DNA of 64,000 nucleotides from Bromus sterilis (Eukaryota > Streptophyta > Magnoliopsida > Poales > Poaceae). The DNA lies in assembly GCA_950022295.1 (NCBI GenBank), contig OX465600.1, positions 292,809,782-292,873,781 of the forward strand, written 5' to 3'. A program made the translations under genes and the position numbers. Below are positions 33,170 to 45,908 of the stretch, piece after piece; within the stretch, counting starts at the first letter, position 1; each line of letters opens with the position of its first letter. Under the pieces are notes generated by a model, which had not been told where the DNA came from, searched no databases, and saw nothing but the letters and a program-made list of their open reading frames with translations.

Positions 33170-35000
33170 CTGAAACTCTTCCGTCTGAATTGGCCCGAAC
33201 TGAGGCTCTTCGGCCACGTAAAGGCTTTTTAGGTCAATCACTAATTAGCGAGCGCCCTCCCGCGCGGTCCTGCAGAGGTCACTTTCCGCGTTTCTCTAGA
33301 TCTGCCACGTGTCGCATTTTTTACTGTGTCTCACGCGAAACAACAACTGTGGCTGCGCGCGGACTCTCCTGTGGCTGCGCATGGACCTGTGACTGGGCTG
33401 TGGCTGGAAAAACTGTGGTTGTAACTGAAAAAACTGTGGATGTGGTTGAAAAAACTATGGTTGTGGCTGATAAAACTGTGTCTGTGGCTGAAAAACTGGG
33501 TAAAATTTTTGTCTGTGGCTAAAAAATTTGTGGCTATGGCTCAAAAACTAGGTTGTGACTGCGCGAAAAATTGTGGTTGAATTTGTTTCTGCGCTGTGGC
33601 TGTGCGATGTGCGTCCAGAACACGCCACGTGTCGATCGCGGACGGACCAAAGAAAAACACCGAAACGTGACACTTGGCGCGCTCGGAGCGCGCAAGTGAC
33701 CTTTGCAACGGGTACCCTCTAATTAGTTGCTCCCAGAGAGAGGGCGCCCTTCTGACACCGCAGTCGGGCCAGCCCATACTAAGGTACATGACATTTCAGC
33801 GTTTTCTTTTTTTTTCTCTTTCTTCGGTTTTTTTCCTTTTCAGATTTGATTTATTTTTCGAACCACTCATTATATTTGTCAGGCAACTATGTAGTACGTA
33901 TATTATAAAAGTATGCCTGAAAGTACTTAACTATGCTCAACTAGACACAGATACTATAATAAATTGAAGTGGCACACATAATTACATAGACACTATGAAT
34001 TGTACCAAACAATTTTTTTAAATATCATATCTTTACAAAAAATAGAGTTACATACTTCATCATAATATAGTATTTTACTAATTTTAGGTCGGTTTATTAT
34101 TAAAATGTAGTGATTTTTTAAATTTTTACATATTAAAATTTTACTTTTAAAAATATACTATTTTATAAAGGTTCAATATGTGTCTATAAAAATGTTTAGT
34201 ATATATTCAATAATATTATTGTTTACTATATAAAATTTGGTGGGTACTTAATTTTTTACATAATATAATATTAACAATTTAGCATATATTTAAAACGTTT
34301 GTTTCTATATTGAATACTTGTTTGGTGTTTACTAAAAATATTCATTGTATAATATAAAATAGTAAAGTGTATATTAAAAATGTTCAATAATGCATTTAAA
34401 AACTTTATATATATAAATTGCTCAACATATATAATAAAATAAATTAATATTCAAAAGTTCAACATGTTATAAAAAATATAAAATATATTAAAATAATTCA
34501 TTATATTTTGAAAATTTTACACTACATATCGTAAAAGGTTTAGAAAAAGTTCAAAATAATAAAATGGAAAACATATATCTAAAAAAGAAAGAAAAATGAA
34601 ACAGAAGAAAAACTGAACCTGGGCCGGCCCAACTGAGGCACATCCACACCCACAACGCGCAGCCATAGTTGCAGTCATAGTTTTCGCGCAGTCATAGTTG
34701 CAGCCACGCACAACCATAATTGCAGACAGCGCGAAGCCACAGTTTTTTTGCAACGACGTGCAGCCACAGTTCTCGTTCATCCACAGGGGCAGCCACAGAT
34801 GCAGCCATAGATACGGCCAAAGTTATTGCTTCTCATGAGACGCGGTCAAAACACGACATGTGGTGGCTCTGAAGCGCACCAAAATACCTTCTAAATAGTG
34901 ATCCCCTTAGGAGAGACCAAAAAAGCCCTTTCGGGGCTTAATAACGTTATTTCAGCCGAAATCAGGCCTAAGAGTCTCAATTCGCCCCACGTGAGGCAGA
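33170..35000. mobile_element. Fold-back-like element with long degenerate inverted arms
   Basis: The left arm (about 33185-33620) and the reverse complement of the right arm (about 34640-34985) align. Shared strings include AACTGAGGCTCTT/AATTGAGACTCTT, GGCTTTTTAGGTC/GGCTTTTTTGGTC, the GTGTCTCACGCGAAACAA region and repeated CTGTGGCTG. The middle (33800-34600) is AT-rich and non-coding. No transposase or clear target duplication was found, so the superfamily (MULE-related or true fold-back) is open. Confidence 0.6.
33340..33600. repeat. CTGTGGCTGAAAAA minisatellite
   Basis: Degenerate 18-21 base units built on ACTGTGG(C/T)TG(T/A)(A/G)ACTGAAAAA recur about ten times. The inverted equivalent GCAGCCACAG occurs at 34650-34810 in the other arm. 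Confidence 0.8.
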
Positions 35001-35128
35001 CGGGCCTACATTTTTTGAAATTTCATAAAAATTTACAATGTTTTCAAAGTTTCTTTAGAATAATTATATTTAAAAACTACCCTTTTAGTTGATCCCTCAC
35101 TTTTAGGGCTTTCGTTAAAAAAATGTTA

Positions 35129-35666
35129 AAGCATCATTGACGGTTCTCCAATAGGACTCCCTCAAAATAAATACTTATTGAAACACTTTCATGTTTATTG
35201 GGGATGAATGATCCGACAAATTCTCAATAATTCCATGCTTAATAATATGACTAAGCTGACATACATAACCGGTCAACGATAGTCATGCAGTGCTCTTGTG
35301 ATGATTCAGCGGAAACAACGACCATTTGGCGGTGGTACGATGGCAGCGATGACGTTTTGGCGGTGCTTCAGCGATGTTCCGATGGCTATGTTTTGACGGT
35401 GGTCCAGCGACATGAGTGGCGATCTAATGGTTGTCCAACGGTGTTTTGGTGGCGATGGTTCGACGATAGTTTGTGGTGGTATGCTTATATAGCGGTATTA
35501 GGAATTGGATTAGAGAGGACCATCTCCCCTTCAATTAATGGAAAATGGAATACGTATTTTATGATAAAAAAATTAAAGAAAAAAAATTATTGAAACATAA
35601 TTTATTTTTCAAACTCTCTCAACATCAAAAAATTGTTGCGGTAAAGAAGAGTTGTTGGAGATGCTC
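35129..35666. mobile_element. Harbinger/Tourist-like non-autonomous element
   Basis: The right end reads TTGTTGGAGATGCTC next to TTA (35667-35669). The left end AAGCATCATTGACGGTTCTC follows TTA (35126-35128). GAGCATCTCCAACA ends with a TTA/TAA duplication are typical of PIF/Harbinger MITEs. The left terminus is mutated, so confidence is moderate. The interior repeats GCGGTGGT/CGATGGC and has no coding potential. Confidence 0.55.
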
Positions 35667-35983
35667 TTAACTGACCACATGGGTTTCCATTGGATTTTTT
35701 TTTCGATTCTGTTCTGATAGGATACAGTGACATATCGTTTACATCCGACAACAATCTGATCCGACTCTAAGTCTAATTGATAGGATACGGTATAAGATAT
35801 GGTATTACTAATATCCAACATAATAGGATAATTCATTTCTTATAGTCGAATAATCCAATCTTTTAAATTCTAAATACGATTTATGAGCGAAGTTTTAAGT
35901 ATTAAGTAGCAATATGTGGATGTTATCTTTGCTTTTGAGACAAGGCATATGTGTGTTAGTCATATATGTGTCTTATTTAATAC

Positions 35984-36818
35984 GAGGGCCGTTTCCAGAA
36001 ATTCGGGCCCCGGTGCGAAATGTAAATGGGCCCTAAAAACTGAGAATTATTCACAAAAAAAACTTACTACGGGTACATAATAATGTCAAATATGTGTTAA
36101 TTTGTATTATATATTCACAAAAAATATCTTAGATAACTATATTTTACCCCAAAAATTTGATCGTTGAGCAATTACCATATATGAATCTATTAGTTAACCG
36201 AAGAACTGGTGCACATAAATTGTATACGCATTAGTCATGAAATTATTGAAAGGAAAAAATAACCTCATATGAATATAATTTGGCTTGGCGCACCTGATGG
36301 ACATGAATTGGTGGTGATGCCTAAATTAAAGAACTAATGATTTGCTTGGCGTCGTGTTAGCCCTGTTGGCCTAGCTAGCACTGGTTTCTTCCTGAATTGT
36401 GGGGGTGCCTGCGAATCTCAGTGATTCAATTTGTTCTTCGATGACAAAAAAGGAGCGAACCCGAGAGGGATCGGATAGAGCGGTGGTTCAACAAACAGAT
36501 GGAAGGACATAGAAATCAGGCAAAAAATAAGGGTACCTTCTATTAATTTCCTCAGAGAAAAGCGCAGGTCGATGACTTAAAGGACAAAAGATCTGTGGGA
36601 TTTGGTTGTCCGTCTATCCTTTTTCTACGGAAGAAGAGATGGGTTTTTTTTCACAGTAGAAGAAGAGATGAGGTTTCCCTCGGGAAGCAGGTCAGGAGAG
36701 GCTTTCTTTGCTCGAGTCGTGTGACGCTTGGGCAGACTAGACCAGCAGGCCCAACAAAACTGGGGGGCCCTGAAATTTGGGGCCCCTGTGCGGTCGCACA
36801 GGCCCATGGACGGCCCTG
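35984..36818. mobile_element. Non-autonomous hAT element
   Basis: Termini GAGGGCCGTTTCC (left) and CAGGGCCGTCCATGG (right, reverse complement), followed by GGGCCCC-rich subterminal sequence (36005-36045 and 36760-36800), resemble the CAGGGCCGGCCCTG ends of plant hAT elements. The flanking 8-mers TTTAATAC (35976-35983) and TCTAATAC (36819-36826) differ at one base, as expected for an aged 8-bp duplication. Length 835 bp; no transposase. Confidence 0.8.
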
Positions 36819-36826
36819 TCTAATAC

Positions 36827-38059
36827 TATCTAGTGCTTTATTTTTTCTTAGCGTGTATAAGTATCAATAATTGCTCATTTTTATGGATAATTTTAGTTTA
36901 AAGAATTTATATATTCCTCGTAAATGAATATTGTAATTGATCATTTTCGATCGTTACCGTACCACTTCTAAGAAAATAAATATGGAATAGAATACAATAT
37001 AAGGATTATCCGTTTGAATCTGATTTGGTTTCGCCCTTAGCCCTAGAGGACAAGTGAGGAGTACTGCACGATGAAATGGGGTGTACTTTTTCATATGTGG
37101 CTTCTGAAGTGTTCGAGTGCAGGTTATGTGAACGTAGAGTGAGATTGCAAACTAACAAAGTGGCGCATACTAACTTTTGCAGTGTTCAAGTGGTTTGTTA
37201 GAAAAGACAGTTGGACATGAGGAGATGTAAAGAAAACATATAGTGGACTGACAACCTAGAAGGTTTGTGGACATGAGGATAGAGTTTCTATTGCAAGCAT
37301 CGTGATTTCCCAATTAATAAAATGACATGTAATCCGGATGTATAATTTCAAAGTTGAAACAAGTGAGGTGGGTATCAAATATTTGTGGTCATATATAAGG
37401 TAGGAAGCTCTCCATCTGATAGCAGGAGGTGTCGATTGTTGTTCACAACGATAACTGGAATTTTATGGACTAGGCGTAATAAGATGAATATTGACAAGAA
37501 CTTCTTGTGACGTGTCACTGACTCTGTGTTGGAATTCTTGGTTTCTATGTAGCAGTGACATGGTGGCATGGTGGATGGTCATTACTGGCCGGGCATCATC
37601 TTTTTGCGCCCCTAGTAGTTGACACCTTTTTGAAAGTATCTTGTATTGCTTTTTTTCCTTTAGGGCGTGTCACTTATATGAAATCCCATTATAAGTTTTT
37701 TTATTAGTGACGTCCCCACAAGCACACACGCCACTGGTAACTGATCAAAATACCAGTAACGTGTGACATGGTAAGATACCTCATTCATAACCACTTAATA
37801 GTGGGGTGTGGGATAACAAACAAACTATTAGTAAGTGAAACCCTGAAATGAGCCTGAAAACATATTTGTGGCATGCCTGCTAAAAAAGGATGGTACTAAT
37901 ACTTAACATACTGATGGGGTGCACTTATATGTAAACAACACTTGTAACTGGACCATTATGATCATAAAATAGAAAAGCCCGATAACTTACCAGTGGCTTG
38001 TGCATGCATGGGCACGCCACTAATAATATGGCACTATTAACCATATTACTAGTGGAGTG
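36827..38059. other. Decayed transposon DNA
   Basis: At about 37400-37560 a broken plus-strand frame (TITGILWTRRNKMNIDKNF) resembles the C-terminus of a LINE polyprotein. At 37620-38050 short recurring motifs (ACGCCACTGG, CCAGTAACGTG, CCAGTGGC, GCCACTAATAATA, TACTAGTGG) resemble CACTA-element subterminal repeats. Neither is complete, and no gene is seen. Confidence 0.4.
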
Positions 38060-39080
38060 GGTTGGGGTTCGCAGCGGAAAACATGAGTTTTTCCTAACTA
38101 GCGTTTCCCATAACCCAAGATCTAGCTATCCGTATTACCGTAACGGAAAGGAGTGCGGAATAACATACCTCGAGGTGTAGTCCATTGCGCTGGAAACGTT
38201 CCCGCAAACGTGGCTGGTGTAGTCGAACAAGTTTCACAGCCCCCTGGGTGTGTTGAGCACCCGGATGGGTGTACTGCCACACGTGTAGCACCTCGTAGTA
38301 CTCGCACACGTACGAGACTCGATGACGACCTCCAATCTCCGATCCAGCGAAGGTGGCGGAAGTAGATCTCCGGACGGAGCTTCGGCAGCACGACGACCTC
38401 CGATCCTAACAGAGATGCCTCAATTCCATTATAGGCTCACACTAGGGAGCCCACCGTGGAAGAGACGAGGAAGGGGAGAAGACCGGAGAAAACCAATCTC
38501 AATTCGGAGTAATATTTATTTTCTCACGAATTTCTGTGTATTAAATATGTGCACCCTACCCATCTATATATAGGCAGAGGGGAGGGAGTCATCCCCTCTC
38601 CCTTAGCAATGTGGGACTAAAGTCCCTTTGCTAAGGGGGGTGGCCGGCCAAGGGGGGGAGGGGGCGCACCCCTCATGGGCCCTAGGGCCTATGGCGCCTC
38701 CCCCTTTTTCCTTTTTCTTTTTTCCCTTTTTATTTCCCCTAATGGGCCTCTTTCCTAAATAAGGATCATAGCACTTTTTAATTATAAATAAAATGTTTTT
38801 AATTATTAATTCAATTAATTAATAACTAAAACATATTATTCCTTCTCCCGGTGCTCCGGAACATCTTCCGGCTCGAAACTCCTTCGGGTCAACACGGAAC
38901 TTTTTCGGTGCTGCTTCCTTTATTCTCCGGTAACTACGATAGTTCCAAAAAGGTCTTCGATTGCATCGAGCCCTTAAGTGTGTTACCCTACGGTCCGAGA
39001 ACACTCCAGTCATGACTGAGATGAGGCTACGGTCAATGATCATCAGCGGGACCTGGATGCCCATAATGACCCCTGTGCAT

Positions 39081-40761
39081 TGATGGTACGAGAGTTTACT
39101 TCTCGCCCCTCGTTGTTTACCCAAAGTGGAAGGTTGAGATGTAGCGTAGCGGCAATTTCCCTTAGCGAAGATGCTAAGGTTGAATGTCGAACCAATAGGA
39201 CTCCAACAGATACAAGAAGGTGGTGAAGTGAACAATGGCGCCGTTCACAACTCAAGGTTGCTTACTTCACCTGGACCTGCACACACAACAAATAACTTTG
39301 CTTCCCAACGAGTACAGAGGATTTTTCAATTCCTCCGGCCTTGTTGTTTACAAAGGATAAAACACACGGGATAATAATGATAGTGATAGCAACGGAAAAG
39401 TAAATACTGAAAGTAAATTGATAGAGGGTGTAAACAATATTTGAAATATGGACTGGGGTCCTATGATGTTCACTAGTGATGTCTCTCTCCCAAAAGACGA
39501 TAAAAGAGCCATGCGAGGTAAACAAATTACTGCTGGGAAATTGACAGGATTATGTGCGCAAACCAATGCTATTTATGCTATGAAGAAAGGAAGAGGCTCA
39601 AAAGCTTGAGCGGTACGCCAAGACAAGTAGACCGAAATCCATCTGCATCTACCTACTAATCATCCACCTTGAGATATCAATCCAGAACATCTCGCTGGTA
39701 TTAAGTTGTGAATCCCACCCAAAGTGTAAACTCAAAGCAACAGACAACTGCATTAAAGAACTTTGCGTAAAGTAAACAACCCTTGCACCCACAAGTACAA
39801 GTACCATTATTTTCCCCATTGTGGCAACATCACATGCCCTAGACACATGTTTCTGTCACTCAAGCCAGTCATCGGGGGCATGAACCCACAATCATGCATA
39901 ACACTCCCTCTTGGAGTCACTACCTACTACTTGGCCAAAGCAATAAACAGCAACGGAGAACATGCAAGAATTACTCAAGAACATAAATATAAAAGAGGAG
40001 AATCAAATATATTACTCAAACACAATCTGAACATAATCTCATAATCCATCGGATCCCAGCAAACTCAGCATAGCAACAGCAGAAATATTACATATGTTCC
40101 TCGATCATGTAGGGCAGCTCACGAGATCTAATCCATGAAGAACAAAGAGGGGAGGAGAACATCACATAGCTACTGATCATAGCCCCATGGTCCAAGGTGG
40201 ACTACTCACGGTTCATCCGGGAAGCATCCATGGTGGTGGAGAAGCTCCCGGAGGTGTTTCCTCCCTCCGGCAGGGTGCCGGGAAGAGGTCTTCTGGTGCT
40301 CCCGATCTTGGAAGCGCGGCGGCGGCGGAACAGAGGAGAGATCGCGAAAAAGGGTTCCCGTCTCGGGGTTTTTGCGTCACGAGGAATAAATAGGAAAGGG
40401 GGGCAGCCAGGGGGCCACCAGGGGTCCAGGCGGCCCCCTGGAGCGTCCCCACCCTAGGGCGCGTCGGGAGGGAGCTTGGGGCCCTGGTGGGTACCCTCTG
40501 GCCCCCCCCTCGGTGATTCCCGAAGCTTCCTGTATGCTGATTTTTTATTGGATTTTTCCCGAATTTTTGGAGCACTTTTTATATGGGGGAAACTTGAAAT
40601 AGAAAAACAACAGAAGACAGGAACTGGCACTGGGGTGCACTGAGTTAATAGGTTAGTCCAAATATGATCAAAAGTGTATGGAAGTTCATCAATATCATAG
40701 CAATATCACACAAAAGAGGCATGGAGCAAGCAGAAATTATAGATACGTTTTGGACGTATCA
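39081..40761 (-). repeat. 3' LTR of the Gypsy element
   Basis: It pairs with 45909-47594 and has TG/CA ends. Its small open frames repeat those of the other LTR and are not genes. Confidence 0.95.
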
Positions 40762-43711
40762 ACATCCTCAAGCTTAATTCCTGCTCGTCCTTGAGTAGGT
40801 AAATGAGAAAAGCATAATTTCTGTGGTGACATGCTAACAACCATAAAAGAACTTTTAAGTAAAGCAATCAAGGCATGTAATTCAATTCAAGTCATAACAG
40901 GCAAGAGTCTATATTTAGCATTGAAACAAGCAACATAAGAACATAAATGTGCAAGAGCTCTCGATGTCCGTGACTCGAATGTCTCCAAATGGTGTTTGCG
41001 TGCAAGAAAGGGGATAGGGATATACGAGAAAAAGTATTTTTGTGTTGAGAACTCAATCTACTAAAGTTTCACACTTGGTCTTCTTTGGAATCTTATCTTG
41101 ACTCATCCCTAGACCACTAGCCAGGTACAAGTCAAAATGATCCACTCCTTTTCGACATTTTGAGCACTCATGCAATGGATGAGCGTAAGCAAGAAAGTTG
41201 ACACTTAGTATGGCAAAAAGAGAATATGGTGGAGGAGGAAGACAAAAAGGTGTGAAAGGCTCACATCAATGAGGACAATCATAGGCGAGAGAAAGCCAAA
41301 TGATAGATATGATGTGAGGAGTAGGGATTGCCATGCAACGGATGCACATATGAGCTAAGGTAAGCTCTTCAATGGAACTAGTGGGGGTGCATCCAACTTG
41401 CTTGCTCAAGAAGACCTAGAGCTCATTTGAGGAGGCTCATCATTGGAATATACAAGCCAATTTCTATAGTGTGAAGGTCCCCACATAGCTATATGCATAA
41501 ATGATAATCTCTATGGAGTACAAGATATAAGAGGGAGTACGAGTGTGGATCCCTCAAAAGGAATAGTAGTGTGCCCCCTTCTCTCTTTTTATTTCTTTTT
41601 CTCTTTTTTCTATTTTTTTGTATTTTTTTGGTGGCCTCAATGGCTCTTTCTATTTCTCTCATTTGTCCTCTTTGGGATCTTATAATTTGTCCTCTTTGGG
41701 ATCTTTTGATTTGTCCACTTTGGGATCTTTTCCTCACTTTAGGGGAAACACTCTATATATTACAAAAAGTATAGATGATCTTTCACACTTTACAAAGTAC
41801 TCAAATCATAAAGAAGATGTAACTATCATGATGTATGCAAATGTATGCCTCTGCCAGTGTAGCAGGATATGCAATGATACTAGCGCGTCATGTAGAAATG
41901 ATTAGGGCAAGGACCAACTAGCATGCGGCTCATCGATCAAGCAAGTAGAATGTATGACATGAAGATCAAGTCATGAGAAGGTGGATGTTGCATGGCAATG
42001 TATTTCGAAAAGGCTATGGAAATGCCTTGATAGGTAGGTATGGTGGCTGTTTTGAGGAAGGATATAAGGAGGTTTATGATGACAGAGCGTATCATGCCAA
42101 GGGTTTGGATGTACCGACGAAGGTGGACGCCAACTCTCGGAGTGAGAAGAAAGCAATGCACGACAAAGGAGAGGCTAGAAAAATATGGGAAGGTGGAAGT
42201 GTCAACTTTCGAATACTCACATTAGTCCGAAGAACTCATGCACTTATTATCGTTAACTCTCAATCTAATAAGGAGGTTTCACAAAGAGACAAGTACCCCG
42301 AGGAGGAGTGTATGGGGGTTTCGTTATCCTTGCGCATCCTCGACTCATGGTACGTGAGTGTACTCTAATATTCGACCCCTCAGAAGAGTAGTGATCCATC
42401 TAGTAGCTAAAGTTCTTAACTAATTTTGTAAGTTTTTAAAATAAACACGGATTGCCCAAAATACGACATCTATCACTAATAGGCTAAAGCTCTTGACACC
42501 AAAAGTCCAAACATTACTCAAAACAATACCTCAAAACTATTGCAAGTTACTACTACAAAAGAATAGCAACCTCAATTACCTACTTCAAGTCAAGACACAA
42601 AACTCAGTGCAACAGACAAACTCTCTAAATAAGATAAACATGAAAACTCAAGAGAGTTCCAGCAACAAACTAAACAAAAGCTCTTTGAAAAGATAAACAC
42701 AAAAACTAAGAGCAAAACATGACAGTAGCTACGAAAAAGATAAAGAACACACACATCAAAGATAAGCACAAAAAATCCTATGTTGTGTTCTAGATTTGGA
42801 AGTGGAGCGTGTTTCTCTCCCACACAAATAAAGTTGGGTTCTAACTTTTTATGAACATCAAACAAAGCTAAAGAAAACTAAAAATAAAACCTAAGAGCGA
42901 GACGCTCCAAGCATAGCACATAACGCATGAAGTGATTAAAATATAGTAAAACGAGAGACGGACTGATAATTGTTGATGGAGAGGGGATGCACGGGGGCAT
43001 CCCCAAGCTTAGATGCTTGAGTATCCTTGAATATTTCTTGGGGATCCATGGGGGCATCCCCAAGCTTGAGCGCTTGACACTCCTGAATCGTTTTTCATCA
43101 TCTTCCCTCGCACACTTGAAAACTCCCTTCATACATAACTCATCATAAGCTGATTAGAGAGGTTAGTACCCTTAATAAATAATTTTTTTCCCCTGGATAT
43201 AAAGATATTCTTGAAGAGCTACTGTTTCTCAAGATTTCCAAAAAGTTTTTGCAAAGAAAAAGCAAGCTTAAGGTTTGCAAAACGAAGGAAAGGCAAAACA
43301 GGACAGAATCTGTGAAAAACATACCAGCAGGTAGTAACGAATTTTTTAGGGATACTTCTGCAACTCAAATAAAAAAACTCAGAACATACGAAAGTTCCAT
43401 AATTGTATAGAGAACGCTGTGTAAAAAATTCAGCTCAAAAAGATGAATTGGGATTTTTCTCTGTTTTTTCTAGTCACGAGGACATAATCTGTTTTCTGGA
43501 CAACATGTCACAACTTTCACTTCCCTTGTCATATGAGGCTATAAACGGCACAAAGCTTGAAAAGTAAAGATACAATGATGTTGCTACAGTAGTAAAAATC
43601 ATCAAGACTACTAATAACATAAGAAACACAAAAAGGAATATCTAAATTCGTTGCGGGCTGCCTCCCGAGAGCGCTTCTTTAAAGCCATTAGCTAGGCTTA
43701 ATGCAAATAGA
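40762..43711 (-). other. Non-coding interior of the Gypsy element
   Basis: This 3-kb stretch lies where pol would be in an autonomous element but holds no recognisable RT or integrase frame. It contains three 23-base TTTGTCCTCTTTGGGATCTT repeats (41658-41735) and a doubled GGGGGCATCCCCAAGCTT (42990 and 43050). Confidence 0.7.
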
Positions 43712-45745
43712 TCATGTCTTTTCAAGAAAATAACTAGCCCGTGTGACGGACTCAAAAGGAAACTTAATATTTTTCCTAGGGAAATGTTCCATCCCTTTAT
43801 TGAGAGGGAATTGGAATTTGATAATCCCTTCTTTCATATCAATAATAGCACCCACGGTGCGAAGAAAAGGACGTCCCAAAATAATTGGACAAGAAGGTTC
43901 ACATTCAATGTCCATAATAGTAAAATCAACGGGAACATAGTTGTCATTGACAATGATAAGAACATCATCGATCTTCCCCAAAGGTTTCTTTACGGAAGAA
44001 TCGACAAGACGAACACCAAAATAACAAGGATCAAAAGGTTTTAATTCAAATATATCATACATTATTTTGGGCATAACGGAGGTACTAGCTCAAACATCAC
44101 ATAATGCATAGCAAGAAAAGTTATTCAACTTAATTTTAATCATAGGATCCCAACCATCTTCTAGCTTTCTAGGTATGGAGGCTTCTACCCTAAGCTTCTC
44201 CTCCCTAGCTTTGATGAGAGCATTAGTAATATGCTCCATGAAGTCAAGATTAAGTGTGCTAGTGTGGGGGCATCTAGACATCTTGTGAAGGAAACGAATA
44301 ACTTCAGAAAGGGTGAAATTATCAAAATCAAGGTCACTACTATCAAGTAAAGTGGTAGTGGTGTCCTTTAGGCTCACTTGTTTGGTAGCTTCTATAGTCA
44401 TAGGAGTTTCTTCTTCTATGGTTAAGGTCATAGCATCACCATTAATAGATCCTATGGGACTAGGGGTGCATTGGGTGCTAAGAGTTTGGATATCCTCAAC
44501 CACTTGGATAGTAGCAATGGTATGGTGTGTAGGAAGGTTCTTAATTCTATCTTCTTCCTCCTTTTCTCTAGCCCATCTCTCTTTGAGTTTAGCCATCATC
44601 CTAATGTTTTCATTAATTTGCATTTGGATAGCATTCATAGGAGTGACCTTCCTCTCCTCAAGGGGAGAAGTTCTAATTTTAAGCAATTCTACTTCATGGG
44701 CTAAATTGTCTACCTTCGACGAGACGTTATCTAATTTTTCTAGTTTTTCCTTTATACTCTTGTTGAAGGCTTTTTGGGTAGTGATAAAGTCTTTAAGCAT
44801 ACTCTCTAATTCAGTAGTGGAGTTTTTGGTGCTAGGATAAGTGTTCTTGTTCCCATAGTTGTTGGGGAACGGTCTAGAATTGCTACCAAAGTTACTCCTA
44901 TAAGCATTGTTGTTGAAGTTGTTTCTAGAGATAAAGTTCACATCTACTTGATCTTGAGCAATCAAAGAATTTAAAGGAACATCATGAGGATCAATAGGAG
45001 ATTGCTTGGTAAGTAGAGACATAATCAAGTCAACTTTTTCATTTAGGGAGGAGATTTCCTCAACAGAGTTTACCTTCCTACCTGTTGGAGCTCTTTCGGT
45101 GTGCCATTGGGAATAGTTGGTCATCATCTCATCGAGAAGTTTTGTGGCAGCACCAAGTGTAGTTGACATAAAGGTTCCTCCCGCGGTCGAATCTAGCAAG
45201 TTCCGCGAGGTAAAGTTCAAGCCTGCATAAAAAGTTTGGATAACCATCCAAGTAGTCAAACCATGCGTAGGGCAAATCTTAACAAGAGATTTCATGCGTT
45301 CCCAAGCTTGGGCAACGTGTTCATTATCCAATTGTTTAAAATTCATAATAAAGCTCCTCAATTGGATAATCTTAGCAGGGGGGTAGTACTTCCCAATAAA
45401 AGCATCCTTGCACTTATCCCAAGAATCTATGCTATTCTTAGGCAAGGATTGAAACCACATTTTAGCTTCATCTCTCAAGGAGAAAGGAAAAAGCTTAAGC
45501 TTAACGATATCACCATCTACTTCTTTGTACTTTTGCATATCACAAAGCTCAATAAAATTATTTAAATGCAAAGCAACATCATCTCTAGCACCAGAGAATT
45601 GATCTTTCATAACAAGGTTCAGCAAAGAAGGTTTAATCTCATAAGAAGGTGCTGAAGTAGCAGGTGTAGCAATAGGAGTGCAGATAAAGTCACTGTTGTT
45701 GTGACTAGTGAAGTCACACAACTTGGTGTTCTCAGAGGAACCCAT
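43712..45745 (-). pseudogene. gag-protease frame of the Gypsy element with a stop in the protease active site
   Basis: The ATG at 45745-45743 opens MGSSENTKLCDFTSHNNSDF. The Ty3-type gag core follows (SLRDEAKMWFQSLPKNSIDSW, then KFIGKYYPPAK-like and NEHVAQAWERMKSL). A coiled-coil-like region (TTELESMLKDFITTQKAFNK) is next. The frame stops at 44090-44092 directly after CYALCDV, where the retropepsin Asp-x-Gly-Ala motif is expected. It resumes in the same frame with PKIMYDIFELKPFDP and the conserved ILGRPFLRTVGAIIDMKEG, ending at 43712. A single GGA-to-TGA change at the active-site glycine explains the break. The gag part (551 residues) could still be made. Confidence 0.85.
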
Positions 45746-45879
45746 AGTGGAAGCAAACAAGATAACTATTTTTTGATTTTTGATAAAAGACACTAAAGCA
45801 AAAACTGAAAGGTAAACTAACAAGACTAAAAAGCAAAGATAAAAGATAGTGTGCAACTCCCCTATCTTGAAGAGCGGAG

Positions 45880-45897
45880 TCCCCGGCAACGACGCCA
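45880..45897 (-). other. Primer-binding site of the Gypsy element
   Basis: Minus-strand TGGCGTCGTTGCCGGGGA lies 11 bases inside the 5' LTR. It is complementary to the 3' end of tRNA-Asp with one mismatch to the usual TGGCGCCGTTGCCGGGGA. Confidence 0.85.
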
Positions 45898-45908
45898 GAA
45901 ATTGCTTT

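Noticed and set aside
44313..44840. Plus-strand 175-residue hydrophobic frame
   Set aside because: Antisense of the Gypsy gag coiled-coil region; hydrophobicity comes from complementing Lys/Glu codons.
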